Translations under genes and position numbers: made by a program
In this document: positions 16,205 through 24,206 of the stretch, piece after piece
How the letters are laid out: each line of letters starts with the position of its first letter
Position numbering within the stretch: position 1 is the stretch's first letter
NCBI GenBank assembly: GCA_008017065.1
Contig: SSGT01000021.1
Location: forward strand, 1-33,902
Direction of reading: 5' to 3'
Origin: Crocinitomicaceae bacterium
GTDB taxonomy: Bacteria > Bacteroidota > Bacteroidia > Flavobacteriales_D > Crocinitomicaceae
Length of the DNA stretch: 33,902 nucleotides
The notes under the pieces: generated by a model
Told to the model about the DNA's origin: nothing
The model's input: the letters and a program-made list of their open reading frames with translations, nothing else
The model's database searches: none

Positions 16205-17926
16205 CTATTTTGTCAAAGGGTTGGAAAATCGTTTCTTGAGAAGATAGCTAAAATTCAAAAGTAAAGCAATTAGCATAACCAAGAGGCAACCGATCACATT
16301 CAAAAGCATGTAACTAATTTGTTCAGATTGATATACCCAGAAATAGTAGATCCAAATGACGAGTAATTGCGTGACTAATCCGCTTATAAAAACAACATTC
16401 CCATTGACGCGTCGAAAGAAAAATGCCAACAAGAAAATCCCCAACACATTGCCGTAAAAAATAGAACCTACGATATTCACCAACTGAATCAAATTTTCAA
16501 ACAAACTGGCTATTCCTGCAAACGCAATTGCAATCACTCCCCACAACACGGTAAACCATTTAGAAGCATTTACAAAGTGCTTGTCCGTTTTTTCCGACTT
16601 CACAAACCGTTTGTACAAATCCATCGATGTGGTTGAACCTAATGCATTCAAGGCTGAGGCCGAAGAGGACATCGCCGCAGAAAGTATCACTGCCAACAAC
16701 AATCCGATCACTCCTGTCGGCAAGTAATTCAAAATAAAATGAATGAAGACATAATCTTTGTCGTTTGCCTCTTGACTTGGATCCGCTCGCTCGATAATTT
16801 TCTTGGCTATCTCTCGGTTTTCACGGTCCTGTTGATTCAGCTGTTGAATCGAAGCAACCAATGATTGATCTTTCTTCCCGCCATCTAGTGATTTTGCAAA
16901 CTGAAGTTGCATTTCCTCTTTCTGCGCGTGCAACTGTTGTTGTTCCAACTCCAAGGCATGATATTCTGCGGCAAAACGCGAGTTTTCGACTTTTTCTACT
17001 GCTTTTGGATTGAAATTCAATGGCGTTTGATTGAACTGAAAAAAAACAAAGACCATAACTCCCACTAGCAAAATAAAAAACTGCATCGGTATTTTGAGTA
17101 GACCGTTGAAAATCAGCCCCAATTGACTCTCACGAACCGACTCACCCGACAAATATCTGCCCACTTGAGATTGGTCCGTTCCAAAATACGATAAGGAGAG
17201 GAACAAACCGCCAAGTAGTCCACTCCAAAATGTGTAGCGATTGCTTGGATCAGTCGAAAAGTTTAGTACTTCCAATTTATCATTGATTCCTGCAATATGC
17301 AATGCTTTACGAAATGTAATCTCAGCTGGTAAATAGTGTAGTATCAAGAAAAAAGCCAAAAACATACCAGACATAATGATAAACATCTGTTGCTTTTGCG
17401 TCACATTTACAGCTTTTGTTCCACCGGAAACGGTGTAAATGATAACCAATCCGCCGATGACAAAAATCAACAAATTGAGATCCCATCCCAGGATCGACGA
17501 TAAAATAATAGCTGGCGCAAAAATGGTTAATCCGGTTCCCAAACCGCGCTGAATCAAAAACAATACAGCTGTCAACGTTCTGGTTTTGACATTGAATCGC
17601 TCTTCCAAAAATTCATACGCCGTGAAAACTTTCAAGCGATGAAAAATGGGAATAAAAACGATGCAAATAATAATCATCGCCAACGGTAAACCAAAGTAAA
17701 TCTGAACAAATCCCATTCCATCGTGGAATGCCTGTCCAGGAGTTGACAAAAAGGTAATTGCACTTGCTTGCGTTGCCATTACCGACAAACCGACTGTCCA
17801 CCACTTTGCTTCGTTGTTCCCCAAAATAAAATCCGTGACATTCTTGCTTCCACGTGTCTTTAATGTCCCATAAACGACAATAAACAGAAGCGTTCCGCAC
17901 AAAATGATCCAATCGATTAATTCCAT
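16205..17926 (-). CDS. Sodium:solute symporter (SSS family)
   Basis: 573 aa with about 13 membrane segments. Family landmarks: DFILGNNEAKWWTVGLSVMATQASAITFLSTPGQAF near the N-terminus with the sodium-site region, GGTKAVNVTQKQQMFI, SYFGTDQSQVGRYLSG, and AVILSAAMSSSASALNALGSTTSMDLYKRF. Substrates in this family include sugars, amino acids, iodide and sialic acid; sequence reading does not fix it here. A hydrophilic, Gln/Glu/Lys-rich insert of roughly 80 residues (about 305-385), probably coiled coil, sits between two membrane segments. The gene starts 3 bases after the stop of a 41-aa membrane protein, itself coupled to a secreted PIG-L deacetylase, so uptake of a deacetylated sugar-like product is a reasonable inference. 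Confidence 0.92.
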   Translation of the reverse strand: MELIDWIILCGTLLFIVVYGTLKTRGSKNVTDFILGNNEAKWWTVGLSVMATQASAITFLSTPGQAFHDGMGFVQIYFGLPLAMIIICIVFIPIFHRLKVFTAYEFLEERFNVKTRTLTAVLFLIQRGLGTGLTIFAPAIILSSILGWDLNLLIFVIGGLVIIYTVSGGTKAVNVTQKQQMFIIMSGMFLAFFLILHYLPAEITFRKALHIAGINDKLEVLNFSTDPSNRYTFWSGLLGGLFLSLSYFGTDQSQVGRYLSGESVRESQLGLIFNGLLKIPMQFFILLVGVMVFVFFQFNQTPLNFNPKAVEKVENSRFAAEYHALELEQQQLHAQKEEMQLQFAKSLDGGKKDQSLVASIQQLNQQDRENREIAKKIIERADPSQEANDKDYVFIHFILNYLPTGVIGLLLAVILSAAMSSSASALNALGSTTSMDLYKRFVKSEKTDKHFVNASKWFTVLWGVIAIAFAGIASLFENLIQLVNIVGSIFYGNVLGIFLLAFFFRRVNGNVVFISGLVTQLLVIWIYYFWVYQSEQISYMLLNVIGCLLVMLIALLLNFSYLLKKRFSNPLTK

Positions 17927-17929
17927 TTA

Positions 17930-18055
17930 TCAGGTAAAGTTTAGTGTGAAAAAATAAAAAAATAAAAACAGACAAATGTTGAATACCACAACCAACGTAT
18001 AGGATTTTTTCCAGATGAATGGTATTTTTTGCGGTGGATCTTTTTCTACGTTCAT
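17930..18055 (-). CDS. 41-aa single-pass membrane protein between deacetylase and symporter genes
   Basis: ATG 18055 to TGA 17930. The N-terminus is polar (MNVEKDPPQKIPFIWKK) and is followed by one hydrophobic helix (about residues 19-37, TLVVVFNICLFLFFYFF). The ATG overlaps the stop of the deacetylase gene in ATGA (18052-18055), and the symporter ATG follows 3 bases after its stop, so it sits exactly in the translation chain. Positive residues before the helix predict a cytoplasmic N-terminus. It could be a small accessory subunit or stability factor of the symporter. It is too short for ordinary gene callers, but the overlap geometry argues strongly that it is real. Confidence 0.78.
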   Translation of the reverse strand: MNVEKDPPQKIPFIWKKSYTLVVVFNICLFLFFYFFTLNFT

Positions 18056-20556
18056 TTCCCAATCGAAATTAAATTTGCAAAAATGCGATATGCGCCCGGT
18101 ACTCCTGCTGGAAATTCACGAAACCAACTGTATCCGGTATAGATGTAATATCCTTTTCCGTATGGTGCCACCAACAATCCTCCCGATTTAGAAGTCTCGT
18201 TGGCATCATTGCACGCCAAAATCGGTGTAAAGGCAGCGTCCCACTGACCAGCAAAATACAACCCTCGTTCTTGCTCCCAACCTTTGAAATCATCCTGCGT
18301 AATTTTATTTGGATAATTTAAGACGGAATGATCTGGAGCTAGAAATTGAACTGCTGCGTTTTCCTCCGTTACGCGATCGCGAGAAAGTTGGATCGGAAAA
18401 GGTGCTAAACTGTCAACGACCAATTTGCCGTTCGTATTGTATTGAACAATCACTGTTCCTCCGTTTTTAATGTACTTAAAAATTTCCGTTTGCTTAAATT
18501 TCAGCGCATCGATCGTATTGTAAGCACGAATTCCAACGACCAACGCGTCGTACTTGGCAAGTAACTCGGCAGAAATTAACTCGGGTTTCAAAACCGTCAC
18601 TTTGTACCCAATTTGCTCCAAACTCGCCGGAATCACATCGCCCGCTCCTTCGATATAGGCAATGGACTCTCCCCGCTTCTGGATATCGAGTTTGACCAAT
18701 TTGGCTACCGCTGGCAATAAAACGGTCTGGAATGGAATGTGGCTGTAATTGATGGAAATACGTTTCTTGTCAAAGCGTTCACCACTCACTTGTGCAAACG
18801 GTACAATATTCCCTTCAGACGAAGTGGTCGGTGGTTGAACGGTAAATAAAAACGCTTGCTCCATTTCTTTTCGCGGAATACTGAATGCTTGCTCAGTTGG
18901 AGATATTTTCCATCCCGCAGGAACGTCCAAGGAAACAGTACCACTAACTTGGTTGGCAGCCGCTTTCACTCGCACTTTGACTTGTTTTGAGGCGGATGAA
19001 CTAAAAATAAAAACATCTTCTTCCATCTGCAATGTAACTTTCGGAACTACTTCAAAAGGCCGATATATTTCCCCAATTTCAGGGCTGTTTTCCTTGTACA
19101 CAATCGGTTGAAGATATGTAATATCAACGCCGTTAATTTTCAATGTAATTGCAACTGAATTGTAAACGGGAGTTAACGGAAGTCCGATCTTCTCTTGCTG
19201 ATCTACGGCATACATCCCCAAACTCCAGGGTTGATTCAGCCAGTATGCGGATGTATATTCAGCGTTTTCATCCAAGCGAATTGTATCCTTGAACTGCACA
19301 CGCAGGTTGTTTTTCAATACAGTCGACTCGCCTATCGCTTGGTTTGCACCAACTACTTGCATTTTTTCGAGTGAAATGGCAACCGAACTTCGAACAATCA
19401 CCTCCGAATTCAAGACCACGGTCGATCCGCGCGTTGCAAGATGTTCGGAAGAAGCAACTTCCAGAAAAAGTCCGGAACAAGCTGCGATAATTGCTTTTAT
19501 TTCTTCGGTCTTTATTGCTCTCCAATGTGCGTCTTCCAACCTCTGAATTAAGGCGTATGCTTTTACCAATGCAGGCACACTCGCCGCTGGATTTTTGAAA
19601 TCAAACTGCTTTTCGACTTGCCCTAAAATCTTGCCGATCGCCTCTCCTCCTTTCACCCGCGACCACGTCGTATTGATGCCCTCGAACAAATCTTGGTTGT
19701 TTTTGGGCAACGTTCCTTTCAATAATTCTAAATACTCAATTTCTTCGCCTCGCGCACCAGTGGTACCGAAACCTTGCGACTGATGTTTACTTCGACTCAA
19801 GGCTGAAATTTCACTATTTGACAATCCGGACGTTGGATCGAACACACCCGTTTTCAGTGAGATGTAGTTGGATTTATCGGCAGCATCAAATTTTTCTTGA
19901 CTCCCGAAAAACCACCACGACGTGTTGAAAAAGATACGTTTTGCCTGCCATACTTGCACATAATTCAATTGCGAGGCGTATCGGGTGTTATCGGCAGCCA
20001 AATCAAACGCTTCCAAACTTAGCATTGCAGATGCAGTATGGTGTCCGTGAGTTGTGCCCGGTGATCGATGATCAAATCGGTTGATGATCACATCCGGTTG
20101 AAATTTTCGAATCGCCCAAACGACATCCGCTAACACCTGTTCTTTGTCCCAAATTGACAATGTTTCGTCGGGAACTTTCGAAAAACCAAAATCATTTGCC
20201 CGCGTAAAAAGCTGTTCCCCACCGTCTACTTTTCGAGCTTGAACGAGTTCGTTGGTGCGGATGACACCCAACAATTCACGAATTTCTGCACCGATCAAAT
20301 TTTGCCCTCCGTCTCCACGCGTTAACGATAAATACGCAGTACGCGCATGTACGTGATTTGCAAAATGCGCGATCATTTTTGTGTTTTCATCATCTGGATG
20401 CGCTGCGACATACATCACCGAGCCCAAAAAATTTAACTTTTGAATGGATCTATAAATATCGGTAGAATTGGGTTTTGCAGGTTGTTGTGTCCAAGAAATC
20501 AACGGAAAAGCAGCTGCTAACACAACAAAAAATACATGGGAAAGTCGATCAAACAT
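18052..20556 (-). CDS. Secreted PIG-L (LmbE-like) family deacetylase with large C-terminal extension
   Basis: 834 aa. A Sec signal covers residues 1-24 (ending SWTQQ). The PIG-L/LmbE zinc hydrolase domain follows, with the AAHPDDEN motif at His53-Asp56 and the distal HGHH motif in SPGTTHGHHTAS. RGDGGQNLIG and the DVIINRFDHR strand also fit. Family members remove N-acetyl groups from GlcNAc-type substrates. The middle region looks like beta-sandwich domains, including SGTVSLDVPAGWKISP, an NPCBM/NEW2-like pattern. The end has a Rossmann-like, ThuA/GATase-like stretch (YDALVVGIRAYNTID and NGGTVIVQYNTNGKL). It is periplasmic or surface-located and is first in a coupled unit with a microprotein and a symporter. 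Confidence 0.88.
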   Translation of the reverse strand: MFDRLSHVFFVVLAAAFPLISWTQQPAKPNSTDIYRSIQKLNFLGSVMYVAAHPDDENTKMIAHFANHVHARTAYLSLTRGDGGQNLIGAEIRELLGVIRTNELVQARKVDGGEQLFTRANDFGFSKVPDETLSIWDKEQVLADVVWAIRKFQPDVIINRFDHRSPGTTHGHHTASAMLSLEAFDLAADNTRYASQLNYVQVWQAKRIFFNTSWWFFGSQEKFDAADKSNYISLKTGVFDPTSGLSNSEISALSRSKHQSQGFGTTGARGEEIEYLELLKGTLPKNNQDLFEGINTTWSRVKGGEAIGKILGQVEKQFDFKNPAASVPALVKAYALIQRLEDAHWRAIKTEEIKAIIAACSGLFLEVASSEHLATRGSTVVLNSEVIVRSSVAISLEKMQVVGANQAIGESTVLKNNLRVQFKDTIRLDENAEYTSAYWLNQPWSLGMYAVDQQEKIGLPLTPVYNSVAITLKINGVDITYLQPIVYKENSPEIGEIYRPFEVVPKVTLQMEEDVFIFSSSASKQVKVRVKAAANQVSGTVSLDVPAGWKISPTEQAFSIPRKEMEQAFLFTVQPPTTSSEGNIVPFAQVSGERFDKKRISINYSHIPFQTVLLPAVAKLVKLDIQKRGESIAYIEGAGDVIPASLEQIGYKVTVLKPELISAELLAKYDALVVGIRAYNTIDALKFKQTEIFKYIKNGGTVIVQYNTNGKLVVDSLAPFPIQLSRDRVTEENAAVQFLAPDHSVLNYPNKITQDDFKGWEQERGLYFAGQWDAAFTPILACNDANETSKSGGLLVAPYGKGYYIYTGYSWFREFPAGVPGAYRIFANLISIGK

Positions 20557-20583
20557 AAATTAAAACGAATGGATGTTGAAACG

Positions 20584-20591
20584 TAAAAATA
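20584..20591 (-). promoter_or_regulatory. Candidate -7 box for the deacetylase-symporter unit
   Basis: Minus-strand TATTTTTA matches seven of eight positions of TAnnTTTG, 27 bases upstream of the ATG at 20556. No -33 box is evident. Confidence 0.35.
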
Positions 20592-20776
20592 CGGATTAAA
20601 ATCAAAGCGGTATCTCGGAAATCCGAAATTCAACTACTCAACACCTGATTGGGGGGATTGTTTAGCAGGTAATCAAGTTTGCTGTTTCCTGCGTTTATTG
20701 TTACGAACACAAAATCGGACAAGCTAAAAACAGACGTTAATTTGCGCTCCTTACTGCCAACTAAATTTTAAATGAG

Positions 20777-21352
20777 TTATTGCAAATGAAACGGCTTCTT
20801 GCGTTCATTTCCATTTTGTATCAATTCGTCTATTCGCTTTTGCTTGGTTTCCGGTCGTTTGGCAAGTAAAACCCAATGCAATATTGACTTTCGAACGGAT
20901 TTACTCAACCCTTCGAAAAACTCCATCGCCACCGGATTTTTGAGCAACACGACTTCTAGATCAGGTGGTACCGTCAGTGTCTCCACTTCGTCTAAACTCT
21001 CCCACGATCCATTTTGCTTCGCCCGTTCCACACAAGCGATACCCGCGGGAGCCATTAATCCAGCTTCGAGCAGCACCTGTATCTTCTCCTTGTTGATTTT
21101 TGACCACGTCCCCTTCGGTTTTCGAGGTCCGTAAAACTGAATAAATCGATCGGCATCGATTGTCTTTCGAACACTGTCTATCCATCCAAAACACAATGCA
21201 ACATCCACTGCATCTGTCCATGAAAGTGTCGGACCAGCCGACTTCTTTTTGTGGCAAATCAACCAAACTCCCTGTTTTGTGAGGTGATTCTCCATCAACC
21301 AAGATCTCCAATCGTCCTTGCTCGTCGGACAAAATTCACCAACAACTTTCAT
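20777..21352 (-). CDS. YdeI/OmpD-associated family protein
   Basis: 191 aa. Segments typical of this family: TSKDDWRSWLMENHLTKQGVWLICHKKKS, LSWTDAVDVALCFGWIDSVRKTID, FYGPRKPKGTWSKINKEKIQVLLEAGLM, and a C-terminal LSKSVRKSILHWVLLAKRPETKQKRIDELI. Members are small cytoplasmic proteins, loosely annotated as bacteriocin-protection or OmpD-associated; the biochemical role is not established. No signal peptide. It begins 4 bases after the stop of the secreted repeat protein gene, so the two share a transcript, although no functional link is obvious. Confidence 0.88.
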   Translation of the reverse strand: MKVVGEFCPTSKDDWRSWLMENHLTKQGVWLICHKKKSAGPTLSWTDAVDVALCFGWIDSVRKTIDADRFIQFYGPRKPKGTWSKINKEKIQVLLEAGLMAPAGIACVERAKQNGSWESLDEVETLTVPPDLEVVLLKNPVAMEFFEGLSKSVRKSILHWVLLAKRPETKQKRIDELIQNGNERKKPFHLQ

Positions 21353-21356
21353 TCAA

Positions 21357-22433
21357 TTATGCCTCGAATTTCTTTCCATCCTTGAAAACAAGAAATGATT
21401 TGTTGAATAGTTCAACCAATACCAAATTCCCATAAATTGCATAAATCGCATCGGGTTGATTGGTAAGTTCTGTCAATTTTCCATTCATGAACACACTTAC
21501 TCCACCCATCAAATTTCGAAACGCAAAAACGTTGTTTTTCAGCTGATAATCTTTCGGCATGTAAGTTGTCAATCGTGTTTTTTCGCCGTTGCTAAATGTG
21601 TAAACCATGGTATTTTCGCCCCACACAACGATGTCGTCTTTTACTTCCCAAAACGAAGCCGAAAAATTGGTCAACGCTGTTTTTGTACCATCCTTGTAAT
21701 GCCACAAATTGCCGTTCAAATCCTCATACACGGCAAATCCTCGTCCCGACTTGTAGCTTTTGACGAAGAACGTTTCAACATCCAGAAACTCGCCGTTCTC
21801 AAAAATGGCAAACGTACGGTGTGTCGGATCGTTAAAGGTCAGCATATCAGTTCCCGCATTAAACGTAATCCCTTGCATCCAAACGCCCAAGTCATATATT
21901 TTACCGCGCCAAAAAACTTTGTAAAAATCGCCATTATCTCGAAACGCGATGATATTATCACCGATCACTTCCGGCATGTACAATTCGCCGGTAACTTGAT
22001 ACAACGGATACACATTTCCCTGATAAACTGCATTTACCGTGTTGAAACGTGTATCTTCAAATACGATCAAACTGTCGGAAACAGCGTAATTTCGGCCAAA
22101 TGTCGTCAGCAGCTTTTTTTCTCCTTTATCCAAGTAAAAAATCCCGGGACCGATGTTCCAAGCAAGCTGAAAATCCGACATTTTGTATTCGACATTCATG
22201 TTGGTAAGTGCAATTTTATTTTCGCCATCGTACACTTTAAAATCTCCGCGATTATCAATGTATGCGACTAAATTGTCACCCGCTTGAAATGATTGAATTC
22301 GCTGAAACTCGATTTGCCGAAAATTATTCATGTAAAAAGTTCGAAAATACCCATTGAAATCGACAAACGGAGCAATCTGCGCTTGCGACGAAGCGGTAAT
22401 TATCAGCAGGAATAAACAAATTATCAAGCGCAT
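21357..22433 (-). CDS. Secreted repeat protein, possible beta-propeller
   Basis: 358 aa from ATG 22433. An upstream in-frame ATG at 22484 would place 17 polar residues before the signal peptide, so I reject it. The signal is MRLIICLFLLIITASSQAQ. The mature protein is a series of units of about 40-50 residues, each with a pattern like V-hydrophobic-D-(x)-F/Y followed by Y-x-(N/D)-G-K/E-x-x-x-LT; examples are VYDGENKIALTN, YKDGTKTALTNF, TFSNGEKTRLTTY and FMNGKLTELTN. Such repeats form propeller blades in TolB/Kelch-like proteins. No catalytic site is evident. It is the first gene of a two-gene unit with the YdeI-like gene. Confidence 0.78.
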   Translation of the reverse strand: MRLIICLFLLIITASSQAQIAPFVDFNGYFRTFYMNNFRQIEFQRIQSFQAGDNLVAYIDNRGDFKVYDGENKIALTNMNVEYKMSDFQLAWNIGPGIFYLDKGEKKLLTTFGRNYAVSDSLIVFEDTRFNTVNAVYQGNVYPLYQVTGELYMPEVIGDNIIAFRDNGDFYKVFWRGKIYDLGVWMQGITFNAGTDMLTFNDPTHRTFAIFENGEFLDVETFFVKSYKSGRGFAVYEDLNGNLWHYKDGTKTALTNFSASFWEVKDDIVVWGENTMVYTFSNGEKTRLTTYMPKDYQLKNNVFAFRNLMGGVSVFMNGKLTELTNQPDAIYAIYGNLVLVELFNKSFLVFKDGKKFEA

Positions 22434-22623
22434 AAAATGGAATTGTAAATTATCAGACTTTAAAAATAGCAAAAAACTCGCCATAAATCCACGACGGAAG
22501 AAACTGACGATGCGTTTTGTTTTATTTTCAATTCGGCCCTCTTACGGAGTTGATGTGAGCGTGCTCCTTTAATCCTTGGATTTCGATCTTTCATCCCAAT
22601 GAATAGCCTATAATCATTTTGCG

Positions 22624-22631
22624 TATATTTG
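22624..22631 (+). promoter_or_regulatory. Candidate -7 box for the secreted M16 pair
   Basis: TATATTTG matches TAnnTTTG exactly, 50 bases before the ATG at 22682. The 248-bp spacer 22434-22681 is otherwise unremarkable and must also hold the promoter of the divergent repeat-protein gene. Confidence 0.5.
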
Positions 22632-22681
22632 TTTCAAATAAAAATTGAACTTTGTTCTGAATATAAATCAATCAAATAAAC

Positions 22682-24148
22682 ATGAAAAAACAACTTTTTG
22701 CCATCGCAGCACTTGTCATCACAGGCAATGTCTGGTCTCAGCGCAAAATTGAGTATGTAGAATATGATTTACCAAACGGTATTCACGTTATTCTACATGA
22801 AGAACACGCTACTCCAATTGTTGCAGTTTCCATCATGTACCACGTAGGTTCAAAAAATGAAATCCCAACGAGAACAGGATTTGCACACTTTTTCGAACAT
22901 TTGTTATTCGAGGGCTCTACAAACATCGGACGAGGTGAGTACAGTGAACTTGTTGAGAAAAACGGTGGTGCATTGAACGCAAATACTTCGCAAGACCGCA
23001 CGTATTATTACGAACTACTTCCTTCCAACCAATTGGAATTGGGATTGTGGTTAGAAAGTGAGCGTTTGTTGCATGCAAAAGTTGATAACACAGGAATTGA
23101 AACACAACGCCAAGTTGTCAAAGAAGAAAAAAGACAACGCGTCGACAACCAACCGTACGCATCCTTCTTGACTGAAATGTTTGTGCGCATGTATCAAAAA
23201 CACCCTTACCGTTGGCAGCCAATTGGTAGCATGGAACATTTGGATGCTGCCCAAGAGGAAGATTATATAAACTTTTACAAGACGTTTTACGTACCTTCGA
23301 ATACCGTTTTATCGATCGCTGGCGACATCAACATCGAGCAAACCAAAAAATGGATTGAAAAATACTACGGAAGTATTCCAAAAGGACAAGCAATCAATTT
23401 GTTTCGCGATTTCGAAAACCTTTCGGATGAAGCGTTTTTGAAAGCGTATGGAGTTGAAAAATCAAAATTTGATGCAAAAAACTTCATGGGTTCAAAAAAT
23501 CCTGAAGCGGTTAAATTGATCAAAAAATACGAGTCCACACCAACGATCATCCCACGACCTGCGCGCGACGAGCCTGCGTTCAAAGGTGTAGTAACCGACA
23601 CGATCTATGACAACATCGAGTTACCTGCGGTATTCATTGGCTACAGAATTCCGGAGCAAACACACCCAGATGCTTATGCACTTGATATGTTGAACACGAT
23701 TTTATCGGGAGGAACAAGTTCACGCATGAACAAAAATATCGTTGAGAAAAAACAATTGGCAATTGCTGCGTTTTCGTTTGCGTTTCCATTGGAAGATCCA
23801 GGACTCGGGCTTGTAGCTGCGATCGGATCGGCAGGTGTTGAATTAGCGACCTTGCAAGCTGCTCTTGACGAAGAAGTGAAAGCAATTCAGAATGAATTAA
23901 TCTCTCAAGAAGAGTTCGAAAAACTGCGAAACACGAAAGAAAATGACATTATTTCGGCTAACAGTTCTGTGGCTGGAATTGCAGAAAACCTGGCTCAAAA
24001 CCGCATGTACATGGGCAACACTGCTTTGATCAATAGCGAATTAGCAAAATACATGGCCGTGACGCGCGAAGATATCCAACGCGTTGCGAAACTTTACTTT
24101 ACACAAAGTGACCGTGTGATTTTGTACTACTTACCCAAAGCGAAATAA
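22682..24148 (+). CDS. Secreted M16 family zinc metallopeptidase, catalytic subunit
   Basis: 488 aa. A Sec signal covers residues 1-20 (ending NVWSQ). The zinc motif HFFEH is at residues 69-73; the third ligand is in RQVVKEEKRQR (Glu148 or Glu149). NGGALNANTSQDRTYYYELLP is the conserved substrate-groove segment. The C-terminal half has LSGGTSSRMNKNIVEKKQLA. Between the halves is a longer linker (about 240-300) than in the cytoplasmic homologue at 1280-2521. The export signal puts it in the periplasm or at the outer membrane. A secreted zinc-less paralogue follows after 58 bases, so an exported heterodimer is likely. A role in degrading peptides or leftover signal and presequence fragments is plausible but not shown. 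Confidence 0.93.
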   Translation: MKKQLFAIAALVITGNVWSQRKIEYVEYDLPNGIHVILHEEHATPIVAVSIMYHVGSKNEIPTRTGFAHFFEHLLFEGSTNIGRGEYSELVEKNGGALNANTSQDRTYYYELLPSNQLELGLWLESERLLHAKVDNTGIETQRQVVKEEKRQRVDNQPYASFLTEMFVRMYQKHPYRWQPIGSMEHLDAAQEEDYINFYKTFYVPSNTVLSIAGDINIEQTKKWIEKYYGSIPKGQAINLFRDFENLSDEAFLKAYGVEKSKFDAKNFMGSKNPEAVKLIKKYESTPTIIPRPARDEPAFKGVVTDTIYDNIELPAVFIGYRIPEQTHPDAYALDMLNTILSGGTSSRMNKNIVEKKQLAIAAFSFAFPLEDPGLGLVAAIGSAGVELATLQAALDEEVKAIQNELISQEEFEKLRNTKENDIISANSSVAGIAENLAQNRMYMGNTALINSELAKYMAVTREDIQRVAKLYFTQSDRVILYYLPKAK

Positions 24149-24206
24149 TTGATTCGAATTCGGTTGGAAATTTTCCAACGTTTACATTCAAAAAAATTGA
24201 AACAAA

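Noticed and set aside
17613-18062. 149-codon minus-strand frame across the symporter start
   Set aside because: It overlaps both the symporter and the 41-aa gene in another frame. The 41-aa frame has the better start geometry and a membrane segment.
21456-22271. 271-codon plus-strand frame opposite the secreted repeat protein
   Set aside because: It lies wholly antisense to a gene with a clear signal peptide and regular repeats; the long frame is a by-product of codon bias in the repeats.
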